A stretch of 64,000 bases of DNA, from contig NZ_AP025343.1 in NCBI RefSeq assembly GCF_021654775.1, forward strand, positions 3,749,501-3,813,500, in the 5' to 3' direction. Origin of the DNA: Paenibacillus azoreducens (GTDB lineage Bacteria > Bacillota > Bacilli > Paenibacillales > Paenibacillaceae). The translations under genes were made by a program, and so were the position numbers. Below are positions 25,776-34,296 of the stretch, piece by piece (within the stretch, counting starts at the first letter, position 1; each line of letters starts with the position of its first letter). The notes under the pieces are model-generated. The model was not told where the DNA came from. It ran no database searches and saw only the letters and a list, made by a program, of their open reading frames with translations.

Positions 25776-26873
25776 TCACTCAACTAAAAAATCGGATTGT
25801 AAGTAACCATTAAAGTTAAATTGGTAATCATTGTCTATGCGGATATATCCAAGAATGCAATGATACCGCTTTCTGCGAAACACACTAGAGTAGTTCATAT
25901 TGTCTCGGTTACCTTCTGCAACTAAAATTTCCTTTTCATCACAAGCTAGTATAATCCCGATATGATCATGAGAGTTTTCGGATAAAAGCTTTTCATAGAT
26001 GACGATGTCACCTCGCTGCGGCGAAAAGCCTTCCTGCCCATCAATATGGAAAAATCCCGTTTCAGGTAGCCGGGCCCACTCTAACCATGCGCCAACTCCA
26101 GCAAATCGATAGATGCCATTCGGATATCGAATTGGCAATAAAATTCCGGCTTGTCTGCAACAGTGGTAGACAAATGCTGCGCACCAGCTGCCTCTGAGTA
26201 TTTTATATATACCGGTATCTGGCCAATACATGCAGATTTCCCGATACTGCTCGTCTCCCGGTATACCGATAATGTTTTTCCCCGCGAGCGCTTCCGATAT
26301 ATCGGCCAATTTACGACGTCTATCGCCAGTATCTTCGGGTATCGATGCTTTATCTATTCTTGACACTTCAAATTCACATGGAATTGCCAATTCGTCTAAC
26401 ACATTTTGAAGTCTGTGTGCATCTAAATGGTATGTTTGACTGCCAGTAGTCTGAAAGAACATCTGAAGCACAATGGCATCCTTAATGATTTCTTCATACG
26501 GTCCATGAATTTGCTTTCTGTCATCCTGATAAAATATTGCCTGAAGGATGATCATCCGCTCTTCATTCGAAAAAATCTTGATATCTCTTATTAATGGCCT
26601 CACCGCCTCTGAACTGTTGGGACCAGGAAATTCAGCAATTCCGGTTTTATAGAAATAATAATGGTGAAGCAATCCCGCGATTGCAGCGAGTTCTGAATTT
26701 TGTCCTCTCTTCATAGCAAGCATCGATGCAAAAGTTGATACCCCGTAAAGATAAACACAGGCATTTGATTTTTCAACTGAGCTGTCCATTGTTTGTAGCA
26801 TTTCATTAACAAGTACTCGAATACTTTCGATCCGTGAAGTCACACAATACTCCATATTTCTAAAACAAATCAT
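25776..26873 (-). CDS. Fusion of a degenerate HD domain and a CHAP-type amidase domain
   Basis: A 365-residue protein without signal peptide. Residues 35-140 match HD-domain proteins of Bacilli, but the metal ligands are altered: LLHH at 68-71 where LLHD is usual, YQDD at 115-118 for YHSD, and KDAI at 131-134 for KDAD. Residues 205-345 form a CHAP/NlpC-P60-like cysteine peptidase with C231 (GSWCAAFVYHCC), H304 (HDHIGIIL) and GDIVIYEK. CHAP domains cut peptidoglycan cross-bridges or glutathionylspermidine. With no export signal a cell-wall role is doubtful. ATG 26873 follows GGGGAGG at 7 nt. Function unknown. Confidence 0.75.
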   Translation of the reverse strand: MICFRNMEYCVTSRIESIRVLVNEMLQTMDSSVEKSNACVYLYGVSTFASMLAMKRGQNSELAAIAGLLHHYYFYKTGIAEFPGPNSSEAVRPLIRDIKIFSNEERMIILQAIFYQDDRKQIHGPYEEIIKDAIVLQMFFQTTGSQTYHLDAHRLQNVLDELAIPCEFEVSRIDKASIPEDTGDRRRKLADISEALAGKNIIGIPGDEQYREICMYWPDTGIYKILRGSWCAAFVYHCCRQAGILLPIRYPNGIYRFAGVGAWLEWARLPETGFFHIDGQEGFSPQRGDIVIYEKLLSENSHDHIGIILACDEKEILVAEGNRDNMNYSSVFRRKRYHCILGYIRIDNDYQFNFNGYLQSDFLVE

Positions 26874-26938
26874 GACTTACCTCCCCTGTGATTCCAAGTT
26901 TATTGGTTTGACATACATAGACGTTAGATACCCAATAA

Positions 26939-26967
26939 TTTACGGAAAATACTGGAGAAAATATAGA
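26939..26967 (+). promoter_or_regulatory. SigA-like promoter of a short transcript
   Basis: TTTACG (26939-26944), 17 nt, TATAGA (26962-26967). It points to the short ORF and terminator at 26999-27092. Confidence 0.4.
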
Positions 26968-26998
26968 CTTATAATTTTCTAGCGATTATAATAATATT

Positions 26999-27061
26999 AT
27001 GGATGACGAGGACACCCTAGTTGTATTAAGATATGATGAAAATGTACATACAAACAAATAA
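26999..27061 (+). CDS. Candidate 20-residue ORF in a short transcript
   Basis: ATG 26999 opens 20 codons, acidic at the start (MDDEDTLVVL), ending at TAA 27059-27061 directly at a terminator. There is a promoter upstream but no Shine-Dalgarno, so this may equally be a non-coding RNA. Confidence 0.25.
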   Translation: MDDEDTLVVLRYDENVHTNK

Positions 27062-27092
27062 AACTGCAATGCTCTAGGCATTGCAGTTTTTT
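27059..27092 (+). terminator. Bidirectional terminator
   Basis: AAACTGCAATGC pairs with GCATTGCAGTTT and runs into T6 on the plus strand; the minus strand also has a T tract and would end the phosphatase gene at 27181. Confidence 0.8.
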
Positions 27093-27180
27093 AATTTCAA
27101 AAAGATTAATGCTATTTGACTTGTGGCAATCAATGATCAGATTAAAATATCCGAGTTGTTTTAGTTCAATTTAGTTCAAT

Positions 27181-27789
27181 TTAAAATTCATCAAATTCCA
27201 AACAATACCTTTGTATATTTTGACCGCTCAATTTAAAGAAAGTGTTCTGAGATACTTCTAACTTCAATGCTTGATCTTTTTCTAAATTTTTGTAGACTCC
27301 CCTTAATACCCGCCCTGTAAGTCCGTGAGACACAGCAATGACCTTTTCTTTATTTTTAATACTCTCTAGCCAATCTGATACTCTTTCTACTACAGAGTCA
27401 TAACTCTCTCCGTTTGGAGAATTGAAATACCAGTTATAGTTATCTGTATTTTTAATAAGTTCTGGCCAAGAATCTCCAATTTCCTTTATCGTTAAACCCG
27501 CCCAGTCACCCACGGAAACTTCTCTTAATCGATCATCAGTAGTCACCTTTTTCCAATCATATCCAATTGCTTCGCATATTATTTTCGCGCTTTGCTCTGC
27601 CCTGCCTAATGGACTTGAAATAATCTCCCACTCATTGGGATCATTAATTAACAGCTTTAACAACCTTGAATTATTTTTAACTTGTTCAATTCCTTCTGCG
27701 GTTAACGATGAGTCAAGTTCTCCTTGATATCTTCCCTGGGTATTCAATTCTGTTTCCCCATGCCTTAGTAAATATATTACCTGTTCCAA
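27181..27789 (-). CDS. Histidine phosphatase family protein
   Basis: A PhoE/CobC-type phosphatase with LRHGETELN at the very start of the domain, RAEQSAKII near 65, EVSVGDWAG, and the second catalytic His in VSHGLTGR. The family removes phosphate from small molecules. I chose TTG 27789, because the domain starts two residues later and a G-rich ribosome binding site lies before it; the frame stays open to ATG 27867, which would add 26 unrelated residues behind a poor ribosome binding site. Confidence 0.8.
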   Translation of the reverse strand: MEQVIYLLRHGETELNTQGRYQGELDSSLTAEGIEQVKNNSRLLKLLINDPNEWEIISSPLGRAEQSAKIICEAIGYDWKKVTTDDRLREVSVGDWAGLTIKEIGDSWPELIKNTDNYNWYFNSPNGESYDSVVERVSDWLESIKNKEKVIAVSHGLTGRVLRGVYKNLEKDQALKLEVSQNTFFKLSGQNIQRYCLEFDEF

Positions 27790-27977
27790 GTTAGTACCCC
27801 CGCCCCAAAATAAATATAACTGCCTAAATTCTTGCTTGGTGAGCCATCCTAAATCTTTTAAATACATCTTATCCCAAATCAGTATTCAATTCATCTCAAT
27901 GACCTCTATTACTCGTTACAGTCCCGAATGAGCGGAAGTGTACATTCCGAAATAATATTTCAGAATTTTAAATTTTA

Positions 27978-28006
27978 TTGGAATTTATATTTTAAAATAA
28001 TATAAT
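27978..28006 (+). promoter_or_regulatory. SigA promoter of the amidase gene
   Basis: TTGGAA (27978-27983), 17 nt, TATAAT (28001-28006). It lies in the AT-rich gap between the divergent phosphatase and amidase genes and leaves a leader of about 115 nt. Confidence 0.6.
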
Positions 28007-28127
28007 AGAGATGCAGGACCATTTTATGGAAAGTGTGGTGATTGAGGGGATAGTCTAAAACAGCAGAAGACCGTTAGTCATTTGAAGTTAATCGGAGTCT
28101 TCATATTATTTCCGGGGAGGGAATTTA

Positions 28128-30065
28128 TTGAAATTACTGCGAACAATCCAATGGAAGAAGCTGTCGCTCGCGCTCACAGTCGCCTCATTGGCGGTTGCTG
28201 GGTTCACACCCGGACTGCCTGCTTCATTCAAGGTCTCACCTTCTGTCTATGCAGAGCAAGTCAAGACGAATTCGCTGCAAGAAGCCTTCGAATCCGCTGC
28301 TCAGGAGTTTGGGGTACCTGTGAGCATTCTGATGTCCGTTTCCTACAATCTTTCCAGATGGGAACATCATAATGGCCAACCCAGTACTTCAGGCGGATAC
28401 GGTATCATGCATTTGACTGAATTGCCGCAGCAGGATAACGAAGACCATAAGGGAACCGACGACGAAGATTACACATCGGCTTTGTCGAATGATCCGAGCC
28501 TTCATACACTGTCTGAGGCAGCGCAGCTATTGGATGTCGATCTGGACATACTGAAGCGGGATCCTGTGAGCAATATTCGGGGCGGAGCCGCATTGCTGGC
28601 GAAATACGCGCAGGAAACCCTCGGCAAAGTGCCGGAATCGGAATCCGATTGGTATGGTGCCGTAGCCAAATACAGCGGTTCTCAAGATTCGGGGGCCGCC
28701 CTGAAGTTTGCCAATAATGTATTTGATACGATTCAGCAGGGAATGTCGCGGCAAACTACGGATGGACAGACGCTCAATCTTCCATCCAAGGAGGTAAAGC
28801 CTAACCTTGATACCGTTCAAACGCTTCATCTCCGTCCAACGAAACCCGATACCGCCGAGTGCCCTCGCAATCTCCATTGCAATTTTGTTCCAGCAGCCTA
28901 TCAGCAGAACGGGGATGACCCGTCGGATTATTCCAATTATGATCTTGCCGACCGTCCCAAATTTGGTCCTGCTATCCGCTATATCGTCATTCATGATACC
29001 GAAGAAACTTATCAGGATACGCTTAATATATTTACCAATCCAAATTCGAATGTCAGCGCGCACTATGTTATCCGTTCGTCCGACGGCCAGATCACGCAAA
29101 TGGTCAAAAATAAGGATGTACCATGGCATGCAGGCAACTGGTATTTCAATATGCATTCCATTGGCGTAGAGCATGAGGGCTTTGCTATGGAGGGAGCGAC
29201 TTGGTTTACCGAGAGACTTTACCGCTCTTCTGCTGCATTAGTTCGATATTTAGGGGAGAAATACGATATTCCGCTCGATCGGGCCCATATTATCGGTCAT
29301 AATGAAGTACCGGGTTTAACTCCTGCACGTCAAAGTGTTATGCATCAGGATCCCGGCCCTTTCTGGGATTGGGAGCACTACATGGATTTGGTTGGATCGC
29401 CGATCCGCTCCAAGCATGGTATCAAAGGCATTGTGACAATCAAACCTGATTTTAAGACCAATCAGCCGGAAATCAATGATGCGCCTTCTCAGCCGTCTAA
29501 CTTCCTTTACTTATATAAAGAGCCCGACTTTAACGCTGAGCTGATTGATGATCCCGCCCTTGTCTCACAGAACAAGAAAGACGGGTTCAGCGTAGGAGCC
29601 AAGGCTACCGTAGGGCAAACCTTCTCGCTTGCCGACAAGCAGGGGGATTGGACTGCGATCTGGTTCGGAGGACAGAAAGTTTGGTTCTATAACCCGAAAG
29701 GAAAAAATACGGTTGCAGGCAAGGGAACCTTGATCACTCCGAAAGCCGGCGCAGCTTCCATTCCGGTTTATGGGGCAGCTTATCCGGAAGCCGCCGCATA
29801 TCCTGCCGAAATCACGCCTAATGTGCTGGTTCCACTGCAGTACACCATCTCGCAAGGACAGTCGTACGTTGCCGTGGACAAAGACAAAAGCGATTATTAT
29901 TATGCTCCGGTATTCACGAATGACCCTTATGCGACCAATAAGCTGGTCAAGGGCAAAGAAGAGTTCTACCGAATATATTTCAATCACCGTTTTGCCTTTG
30001 TGAAAGCCTCTGATGTCGAGAAGGTACGAAAGCCGTCGGTGAATGCAGAAGAAAATGATGACTGA
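28128..30065 (+). CDS. Secreted N-acetylmuramoyl-L-alanine amidase (Amidase_2)
   Basis: A 645-residue exported cell-wall hydrolase. A signal peptide covers about 1-42. Residues 45-205 form a helical region resembling a lysozyme/transglycosylase-like fold without an obvious catalytic Glu. The Amidase_2 (T7 lysozyme/PGRP-type) zinc domain spans about 275-425: H289 in YIVIHDTEE, AHYVI, WHAG at 333-336, SIGVEHEG, GHNE at 390-393, and DPGPFWDW. Beyond 450 lie beta-rich, SH3-like segments likely to bind wall polymer. It cleaves the bond between MurNAc and the stem peptide. TTG 28128 is preceded by GGGGAGGG at 6 nt. Confidence 0.9.
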   Translation: MKLLRTIQWKKLSLALTVASLAVAGFTPGLPASFKVSPSVYAEQVKTNSLQEAFESAAQEFGVPVSILMSVSYNLSRWEHHNGQPSTSGGYGIMHLTELPQQDNEDHKGTDDEDYTSALSNDPSLHTLSEAAQLLDVDLDILKRDPVSNIRGGAALLAKYAQETLGKVPESESDWYGAVAKYSGSQDSGAALKFANNVFDTIQQGMSRQTTDGQTLNLPSKEVKPNLDTVQTLHLRPTKPDTAECPRNLHCNFVPAAYQQNGDDPSDYSNYDLADRPKFGPAIRYIVIHDTEETYQDTLNIFTNPNSNVSAHYVIRSSDGQITQMVKNKDVPWHAGNWYFNMHSIGVEHEGFAMEGATWFTERLYRSSAALVRYLGEKYDIPLDRAHIIGHNEVPGLTPARQSVMHQDPGPFWDWEHYMDLVGSPIRSKHGIKGIVTIKPDFKTNQPEINDAPSQPSNFLYLYKEPDFNAELIDDPALVSQNKKDGFSVGAKATVGQTFSLADKQGDWTAIWFGGQKVWFYNPKGKNTVAGKGTLITPKAGAASIPVYGAAYPEAAAYPAEITPNVLVPLQYTISQGQSYVAVDKDKSDYYYAPVFTNDPYATNKLVKGKEEFYRIYFNHRFAFVKASDVEKVRKPSVNAEENDD

Positions 30066-30094
30066 ACTACGTATCAGGCTATCCCATAACGTGC

Positions 30095-30128
30095 AGAGGC
30101 TGTCCCTTTTGGGATAGCCTCTTTTTTC
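30095..30128 (+). terminator. Terminator of the amidase gene
   Basis: AGAGGCTGTCCC (30095-30106) pairs with GGGATAGCCTCT (30111-30122) around TTTT, then T6. AGGCTATCCC at 30077-30086 can compete for the right arm. Confidence 0.85.
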
Positions 30129-30226
30129 GCTGATCCGATTCCAACTCTCTGTTCGTGCCAAGATGTATCCTTTATCCTTTATGTTGGCGGAAGCTTGAGA
30201 GCAGTTCCTTCAGCCGGCAGGATGAC

Positions 30227-30357
30227 TTAGAAAACGGAGCCGACTCCTTTGCGGCTTTCTACCTCGATCGACCCGCCATGGACTTCGATGATCGGACTGG
30301 CAATCGACAGCCCGGGCCCCACGCCGCCGTGTTTGCGGGTTCGCGATAACGTTTTAT
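30227..30357 (-). pseudogene. C-terminal remnant of a sensor histidine kinase
   Basis: The minus-strand frame ending at TAA 30227-30229 encodes YKTLSRTRKHGGVGPGLSIA followed by SPIIEVHGGSIEVESRKGVG, the G2 box and end of a HATPase domain. The G box reads GVGPGLS where GTGLGLS is expected, and no kinase core remains upstream. It lies downstream of drrB, so the DrrAB exporter probably once had a two-component system. Confidence 0.7.
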
Positions 30358-30430
30358 AAACCTTCCCTGGCTCTGTTCTTTAACACCCATTATCTCAACA
30401 GGTTGTTTATCTGCATCTGCCGATGATTCA

Positions 30431-31246
30431 TTATGTCCGGCGCATATATGCACGCACGGTGATAGGTGCAAACACTGCCACAATCACAGCGGCCCCGATT
30501 AGGGAGATTCCTAAATCCCAACCTGCGGTGCCGGAGTTGGCGAGATCCCTGACGGCAGTAACGAGATGCGAAATCGGATTGATTTTCGAAAACCATTGGA
30601 GCCAGTTAGGCAGGGTCTCCGCCGGTACAAAAGCATTGGAGAGGAACGTGAGCGGGAACAGCACGATCATCGAAATGCCCTGTACGCTTGAAGCCGTACG
30701 CGCAATGACGCCAAAGAAGGCGAAGATCCAGCTCATTGCCCACGAGCACGCAATAACTAGCAGTGCGGCAAGGGCGACGTAGCCCAGCCCCCCCTCAGGC
30801 CGATAACCCATAACGTATCCCATCGTAAAAGTCAGGACCGTCGCAATCGTATACCGGATCGTATCTGCCAACAAAGCTCCCGCAAGCGGAGCAATGCGAG
30901 CGATTGGCAGTGATTTGAACCGGTCGAATACTCCTTTATCCATATCCTCGCGAAGCTGAACGCCGGTAACAATGGAGGTTGTAATGACCGTCTGGACAAG
31001 AATCCCCGGAATGATGATCGGCAAATAATTTTGCACGTTTCCGGAAATCGCCCCGCCGAAAATATAGGTAAACATTAAAGTGAAAATGATCGGCTGAAGC
31101 GTAACGTCAAACAGCTGTTCAGGTGTGCGCCGAATTTTCAGCAGGCCGCGGTAAGCCATCGTTAAAGAGTTGCGGACCGATTGGCTGAAGCTCGTTCTGC
31201 TGCGGAGTTTACGATTGGCAATCTTCGTCATGGTATTGGTGTTCAT
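30431..31246 (-). CDS. ABC-2 type permease, DrrB family
   Basis: A 271-residue permease with six membrane helices of the ABC2_membrane type, including PIIFTLMFTYIFGG and the C-terminal AFVPAETLPNWLQWFSKINP motif typical of DrrB/NodJ proteins. With the ATPase it would export a hydrophobic compound such as an antibiotic. It overlaps the ATPase gene by 4 bp (ATGA), a coupled pair. Confidence 0.88.
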   Translation of the reverse strand: MNTNTMTKIANRKLRSRTSFSQSVRNSLTMAYRGLLKIRRTPEQLFDVTLQPIIFTLMFTYIFGGAISGNVQNYLPIIIPGILVQTVITTSIVTGVQLREDMDKGVFDRFKSLPIARIAPLAGALLADTIRYTIATVLTFTMGYVMGYRPEGGLGYVALAALLVIACSWAMSWIFAFFGVIARTASSVQGISMIVLFPLTFLSNAFVPAETLPNWLQWFSKINPISHLVTAVRDLANSGTAGWDLGISLIGAAVIVAVFAPITVRAYMRRT

Positions 31247-32268
31247 ACTCTTACCTCCTTCGCTTCATGGAAGTGAGCTTTGGATTCGTCCCCTTGAACC
31301 CCATGACCGGTAATGGTCAGGAAGACCTCGTCAAGGGTCGGTTTTTGTACGCTCATCTCAGCCAGCGGGATTCCCGCCTCGCGAAGAGCGATAAGCAGAT
31401 CCGTAACCCGGTCGGCATCTGCCATCGGAGCGGTAATCCGACCGCCTTCCGGCGATACCGCAGATTGGACTTGGAGCACCCGCTCGACCGTCCGGCGGGC
31501 ATCTTGAATGTCTTGCGGATTTTGGATGCTCAAGTGCAGGGAAGATGTGCCCACGGACGCTTTAAGTTCATTCACGGTTCCCTCCGCGACTACCCGGCCG
31601 CGGTCGATTACCGCGATCCGGTCCGCCAGTTCATCCGCCTCCTGCAGGTACTGCGTCGTTAGCAGCACGGTCGATCCCGTCTTAACCAAGCGCCGGATCG
31701 TATCCCACATTTGGTTACGGGTCCGTGGATCCAGTCCGGTGGTAGGTTCGTCCAAGAAGATCAGCGGCGGCTGCGCAATGAGGCTTGCCGCCAAATCCAG
31801 CCGGCGGCGCATACCGCCGGAGAAGTTTTTGAGCGGGCGCTTCGCGGCTTCCGTCAAGCTGAATTCCTCCAGCAATTCTTCTGCTTTGCGCTTCGCTTCT
31901 GCACGGCTGAGGCCCAGGAGACGGGAGAAAATAACCAGATTCTCGGTAGCGCTAAGCGACTCATCCACCGAAGCGTATTGACCGGTCACTCCGATCAGCT
32001 GGCGTACGATATTGGGCTCCTTCGCCGCATCATACCCGAAAATGCGCGTCGTACCTGCATCCGCCCGCAGTAAGGTTGCCAACATGCGAATCGTGGTCGT
32101 TTTGCCTGCCCCATTCGGACCAAGCACGCCGTAAATCGTGCCTGCACGCACGTTCAAATCCACGCCATCCACCGCACGATTATCCCCAAAATTTTTGACG
32201 AGCCCCCGCGCTTCAACTGCCCATTCAGCACTCGCCGTATTCATTTCAATTCCGTTCATATTTTTCAT
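31243..32268 (-). CDS. ABC transporter ATPase, DrrA family
   Basis: A 341-residue ATPase. Walker A GPNGAGKTT is near residue 54, the signature FSGGMRRRLDLAASL near 153, Walker B LIFLDEPTTGLDP, and the switch His is replaced by Gln in LLTTQYLQEAD, which is characteristic of DrrA-type proteins. The C-terminal DUF4162-like part ends in PTLDEVFLTITGHG, also a DrrA hallmark. It pairs with DrrB for export. The start follows GGAGGGTTTTCA. Confidence 0.9.
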   Translation of the reverse strand: MKNMNGIEMNTASAEWAVEARGLVKNFGDNRAVDGVDLNVRAGTIYGVLGPNGAGKTTTIRMLATLLRADAGTTRIFGYDAAKEPNIVRQLIGVTGQYASVDESLSATENLVIFSRLLGLSRAEAKRKAEELLEEFSLTEAAKRPLKNFSGGMRRRLDLAASLIAQPPLIFLDEPTTGLDPRTRNQMWDTIRRLVKTGSTVLLTTQYLQEADELADRIAVIDRGRVVAEGTVNELKASVGTSSLHLSIQNPQDIQDARRTVERVLQVQSAVSPEGGRITAPMADADRVTDLLIALREAGIPLAEMSVQKPTLDEVFLTITGHGVQGDESKAHFHEAKEVRV

Positions 32269-32451
32269 TGAAAACCCTCCCTCTCCGTATTACTGTAATG
32301 GTCATTCGCTATTTCTAACATGGGCCCGCGCCGGAAAATGTTCTCCGTCTTGGGACTGATTTATCCATGTCACCTCTCTGCAGACCACAACAATCGCCCC
32401 TGCATGCTTCTCTTTTGTTAACTGTTTACGTAGAGGATGATAAAACACTTT

Positions 32452-32469
32452 TATGAACTGAATATGAAC
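32452..32469. promoter_or_regulatory. 11-bp-period direct repeat before drrA
   Basis: TATGAAC occurs at 32452-32458 and again at 32463-32469, an 11-bp period typical of OmpR-family response regulator sites. It lies about 185 bp before drrA, in a 300-bp region with no gene. Confidence 0.4.
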
Positions 32470-32569
32470 GGGATTGACAGCCTTCATCTGTCGATTTTGT
32501 GTAAATCTCCGTTAGTTGAGTTTCTCAAACGGCATTTTGTTCCTATGTCATCGATTCATCGATTCTTCT

Positions 32570-33136
32570 TCATCTCCAGTCGCCTCTTCGATTTGTGTCA
32601 TGTATTATCTGTTTGATTCGCTGATGAACAAAACCCTTGATATCGGGATATTTCTTATATAAAGTAGCGGTATATATGATGGAAGACGCAAGGATTGCTG
32701 ACCATACCAGCCAATCTCCCGCTTGAGATAAAATACGAATGATCTCATTAATAAACTGTTCGTTCCCCTCATGAAACGCCGCAGTTAACCCAGCAAAATG
32801 AAATCCAAACAATATGATCACTCTTCCCAAAAGCATAACAACCCAACCGACAATGTAGGCATACCCACCAACCGAACATAATTGATTGTCTCGCTCACGA
32901 CGGAAAACCCTCGTTTTTCTAGCCTGAAAATATCCGACCGCCGTTCCCAAAGCCAGCAAACAAATGAATTCCAGCGCTACAACAGTATCAAATCCATCTG
33001 GAAGCCCTATCCATGTTCTGATTAAGGCCATTATAGGCATTCCAAGAAGATCGAAACTATCGATTTTCTTAGGGATTAGCTGTCGGATGATCAATATAAT
33101 AACGATCCCAAGAACAATAATAGCGATTTTAGGCAT
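32570..33136 (-). CDS. Multi-pass membrane protein of unknown function
   Basis: A 188-residue protein with four predicted membrane helices (about 3-20, 50-68, 93-115 and 140-165) and a basic C-terminus. The layout, with PIMALIRTWIGLP after the first helix, is like CcdC/DUF1453-type proteins, but I am not certain. Its start overlaps the TetR gene by 8 bp, so the two are co-translated and the TetR probably controls it. Confidence 0.7.
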   Translation of the reverse strand: MPKIAIIVLGIVIILIIRQLIPKKIDSFDLLGMPIMALIRTWIGLPDGFDTVVALEFICLLALGTAVGYFQARKTRVFRRERDNQLCSVGGYAYIVGWVVMLLGRVIILFGFHFAGLTAAFHEGNEQFINEIIRILSQAGDWLVWSAILASSIIYTATLYKKYPDIKGFVHQRIKQIIHDTNRRGDWR

Positions 33137-33740
33137 GCGATCCCGCCCCTTTTTTTGTCGCTAAATAATAATCAATAAGTTGATCCACCCTGTCTTCAGA
33201 ATAGTGTTCTGGCGACTGAAGAACGTGAATGACCAATCCATCAAGGAAGCCGTAGAGAAGCTCTAATTCAAATTCCCTATTGCTTTCCGCTGTCAGATAA
33301 CCTAGCTCCTCCATTAGAGATAGAATCATCCCCATCAAATGCCTTGTATAGTTATCCATCTCCTGTTGCAATGTATGGAGTTCAGGATTACTGAAAGATT
33401 TGCCCAGGAAAGAGAGCCAAACCTTCGCCTCCATTACTTCTTCATTGTTCATCGGGATAATGAACCTCATTAGCCTTCTCACTGCTTCTTCATTCGAACC
33501 TGTGAAAGCGCTCGTACGAGCCCTGGCTCGTTCCCCCATCCGGTCCAATACTAATTTCATCGCATAATAAATCAATTCATCCTTTGCCACGAAATGATGT
33601 TGTACAAGTCCGACCGAGATGTTCGCTTCCTCGGCAATTTGCTGGATGGATGTTTTATCGATTCCGTGTTTTAATATAACGCGCCAGACCGCAGCTGCGA
33701 TCTGTTCCTTCCTCTCTGTGTGGTCCACTTTCTTTGGCAT
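33129..33740 (-). CDS. TetR/AcrR (BetI-like) regulator
   Basis: A 203-residue TetR protein with the HTH at about 25-50 (SIQQIAEEANISVGLVQHHFVAKDELIYY) and the BetI-type GLVQHHF signature, then a helical sensor domain. ATG 33740 has AAAGGAGGGGG 5 nt upstream; the longer frame to 33953 lacks one. Two palindromes in its own promoter suggest autorepression together with the overlapping membrane-protein gene. Confidence 0.87.
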   Translation of the reverse strand: MPKKVDHTERKEQIAAAVWRVILKHGIDKTSIQQIAEEANISVGLVQHHFVAKDELIYYAMKLVLDRMGERARARTSAFTGSNEEAVRRLMRFIIPMNNEEVMEAKVWLSFLGKSFSNPELHTLQQEMDNYTRHLMGMILSLMEELGYLTAESNREFELELLYGFLDGLVIHVLQSPEHYSEDRVDQLIDYYLATKKGAGSHA

Positions 33741-33758
33741 ATTCCCCCTCCTTTTTAT

Positions 33759-33808
33759 AATATGATCATATTGTAAAAAGGAGATTTTTGCAATACGTTT
33801 ATATTGTA
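33759..33808 (-). promoter_or_regulatory. Promoter and tandem operators of the TetR gene
   Basis: On the minus strand TTGCAA (33793-33788), 17 nt, TATGAT (33770-33765). The perfect palindrome AATATGATCATATT (33759-33772) covers the -10, and a related imperfect one, CAATACGTTTATATTG (33791-33806), covers the -35. The common half-site is CAATAT. Confidence 0.65.
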
Positions 33809-34011
33809 AAAAAAATTCGGTCTCCTCCCTGCTCGCTCTAGGTGCACAAACGACGTGACTTCGAGGACGTATTGCAGCGGCAGATGCCCGGCCCATTTTG
33901 GCGATGACCGAAACTTCAGTTTTGTCACATCGCGGAAATGATGTTGCTGCCACTATAATTCGAATCTGAGAACTGCCGTCCCATCGATAGAACTTATATC
34001 CACAAAATATA

Positions 34012-34038
34012 AAAAGCCCACTATTTAAGCGGACTTTT
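34012..34038. terminator. Terminator-like hairpin
   Basis: AAAAGCCCACT (34012-34022) pairs with AGCGGACTTTT (34028-34038) using two wobble pairs; both sides are T-rich. No gene ends directly beside it. Confidence 0.5.
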
Positions 34039-34090
34039 AATCACCTATGTCCTTCTCCCTCAGGCAGCATATGATTTATAGTACCAGATA

Positions 34091-34122
34091 GAAGACAGCC
34101 TGGAATGTTCCAGGCTGTCTTC
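34091..34122. repeat. Perfect 15-bp inverted repeat with a 2-nt loop
   Basis: GAAGACAGCCTGGAA (34091-34105) and TTCCAGGCTGTCTTC (34108-34122) are exactly complementary. There is no T tract, and no gene within 150 bp. The surrounding 33.8-34.3 kb shows no other gene. Confidence 0.8.
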
Positions 34123-34296
34123 TCGACTTGTAAAAGACTAACGGCTTAACTTATACAATAAAAGTATCGATCGCATAAAAGAGCCATTCCCTAATAATTC
34201 TGCCGTTTACTGCAATCAGGTCATTTTTTCCGTGACTCGGGTCTTATTTTCCATTAAGATGGTAATTATCAACATTAATCTAAGGCGGAAAAAGAA

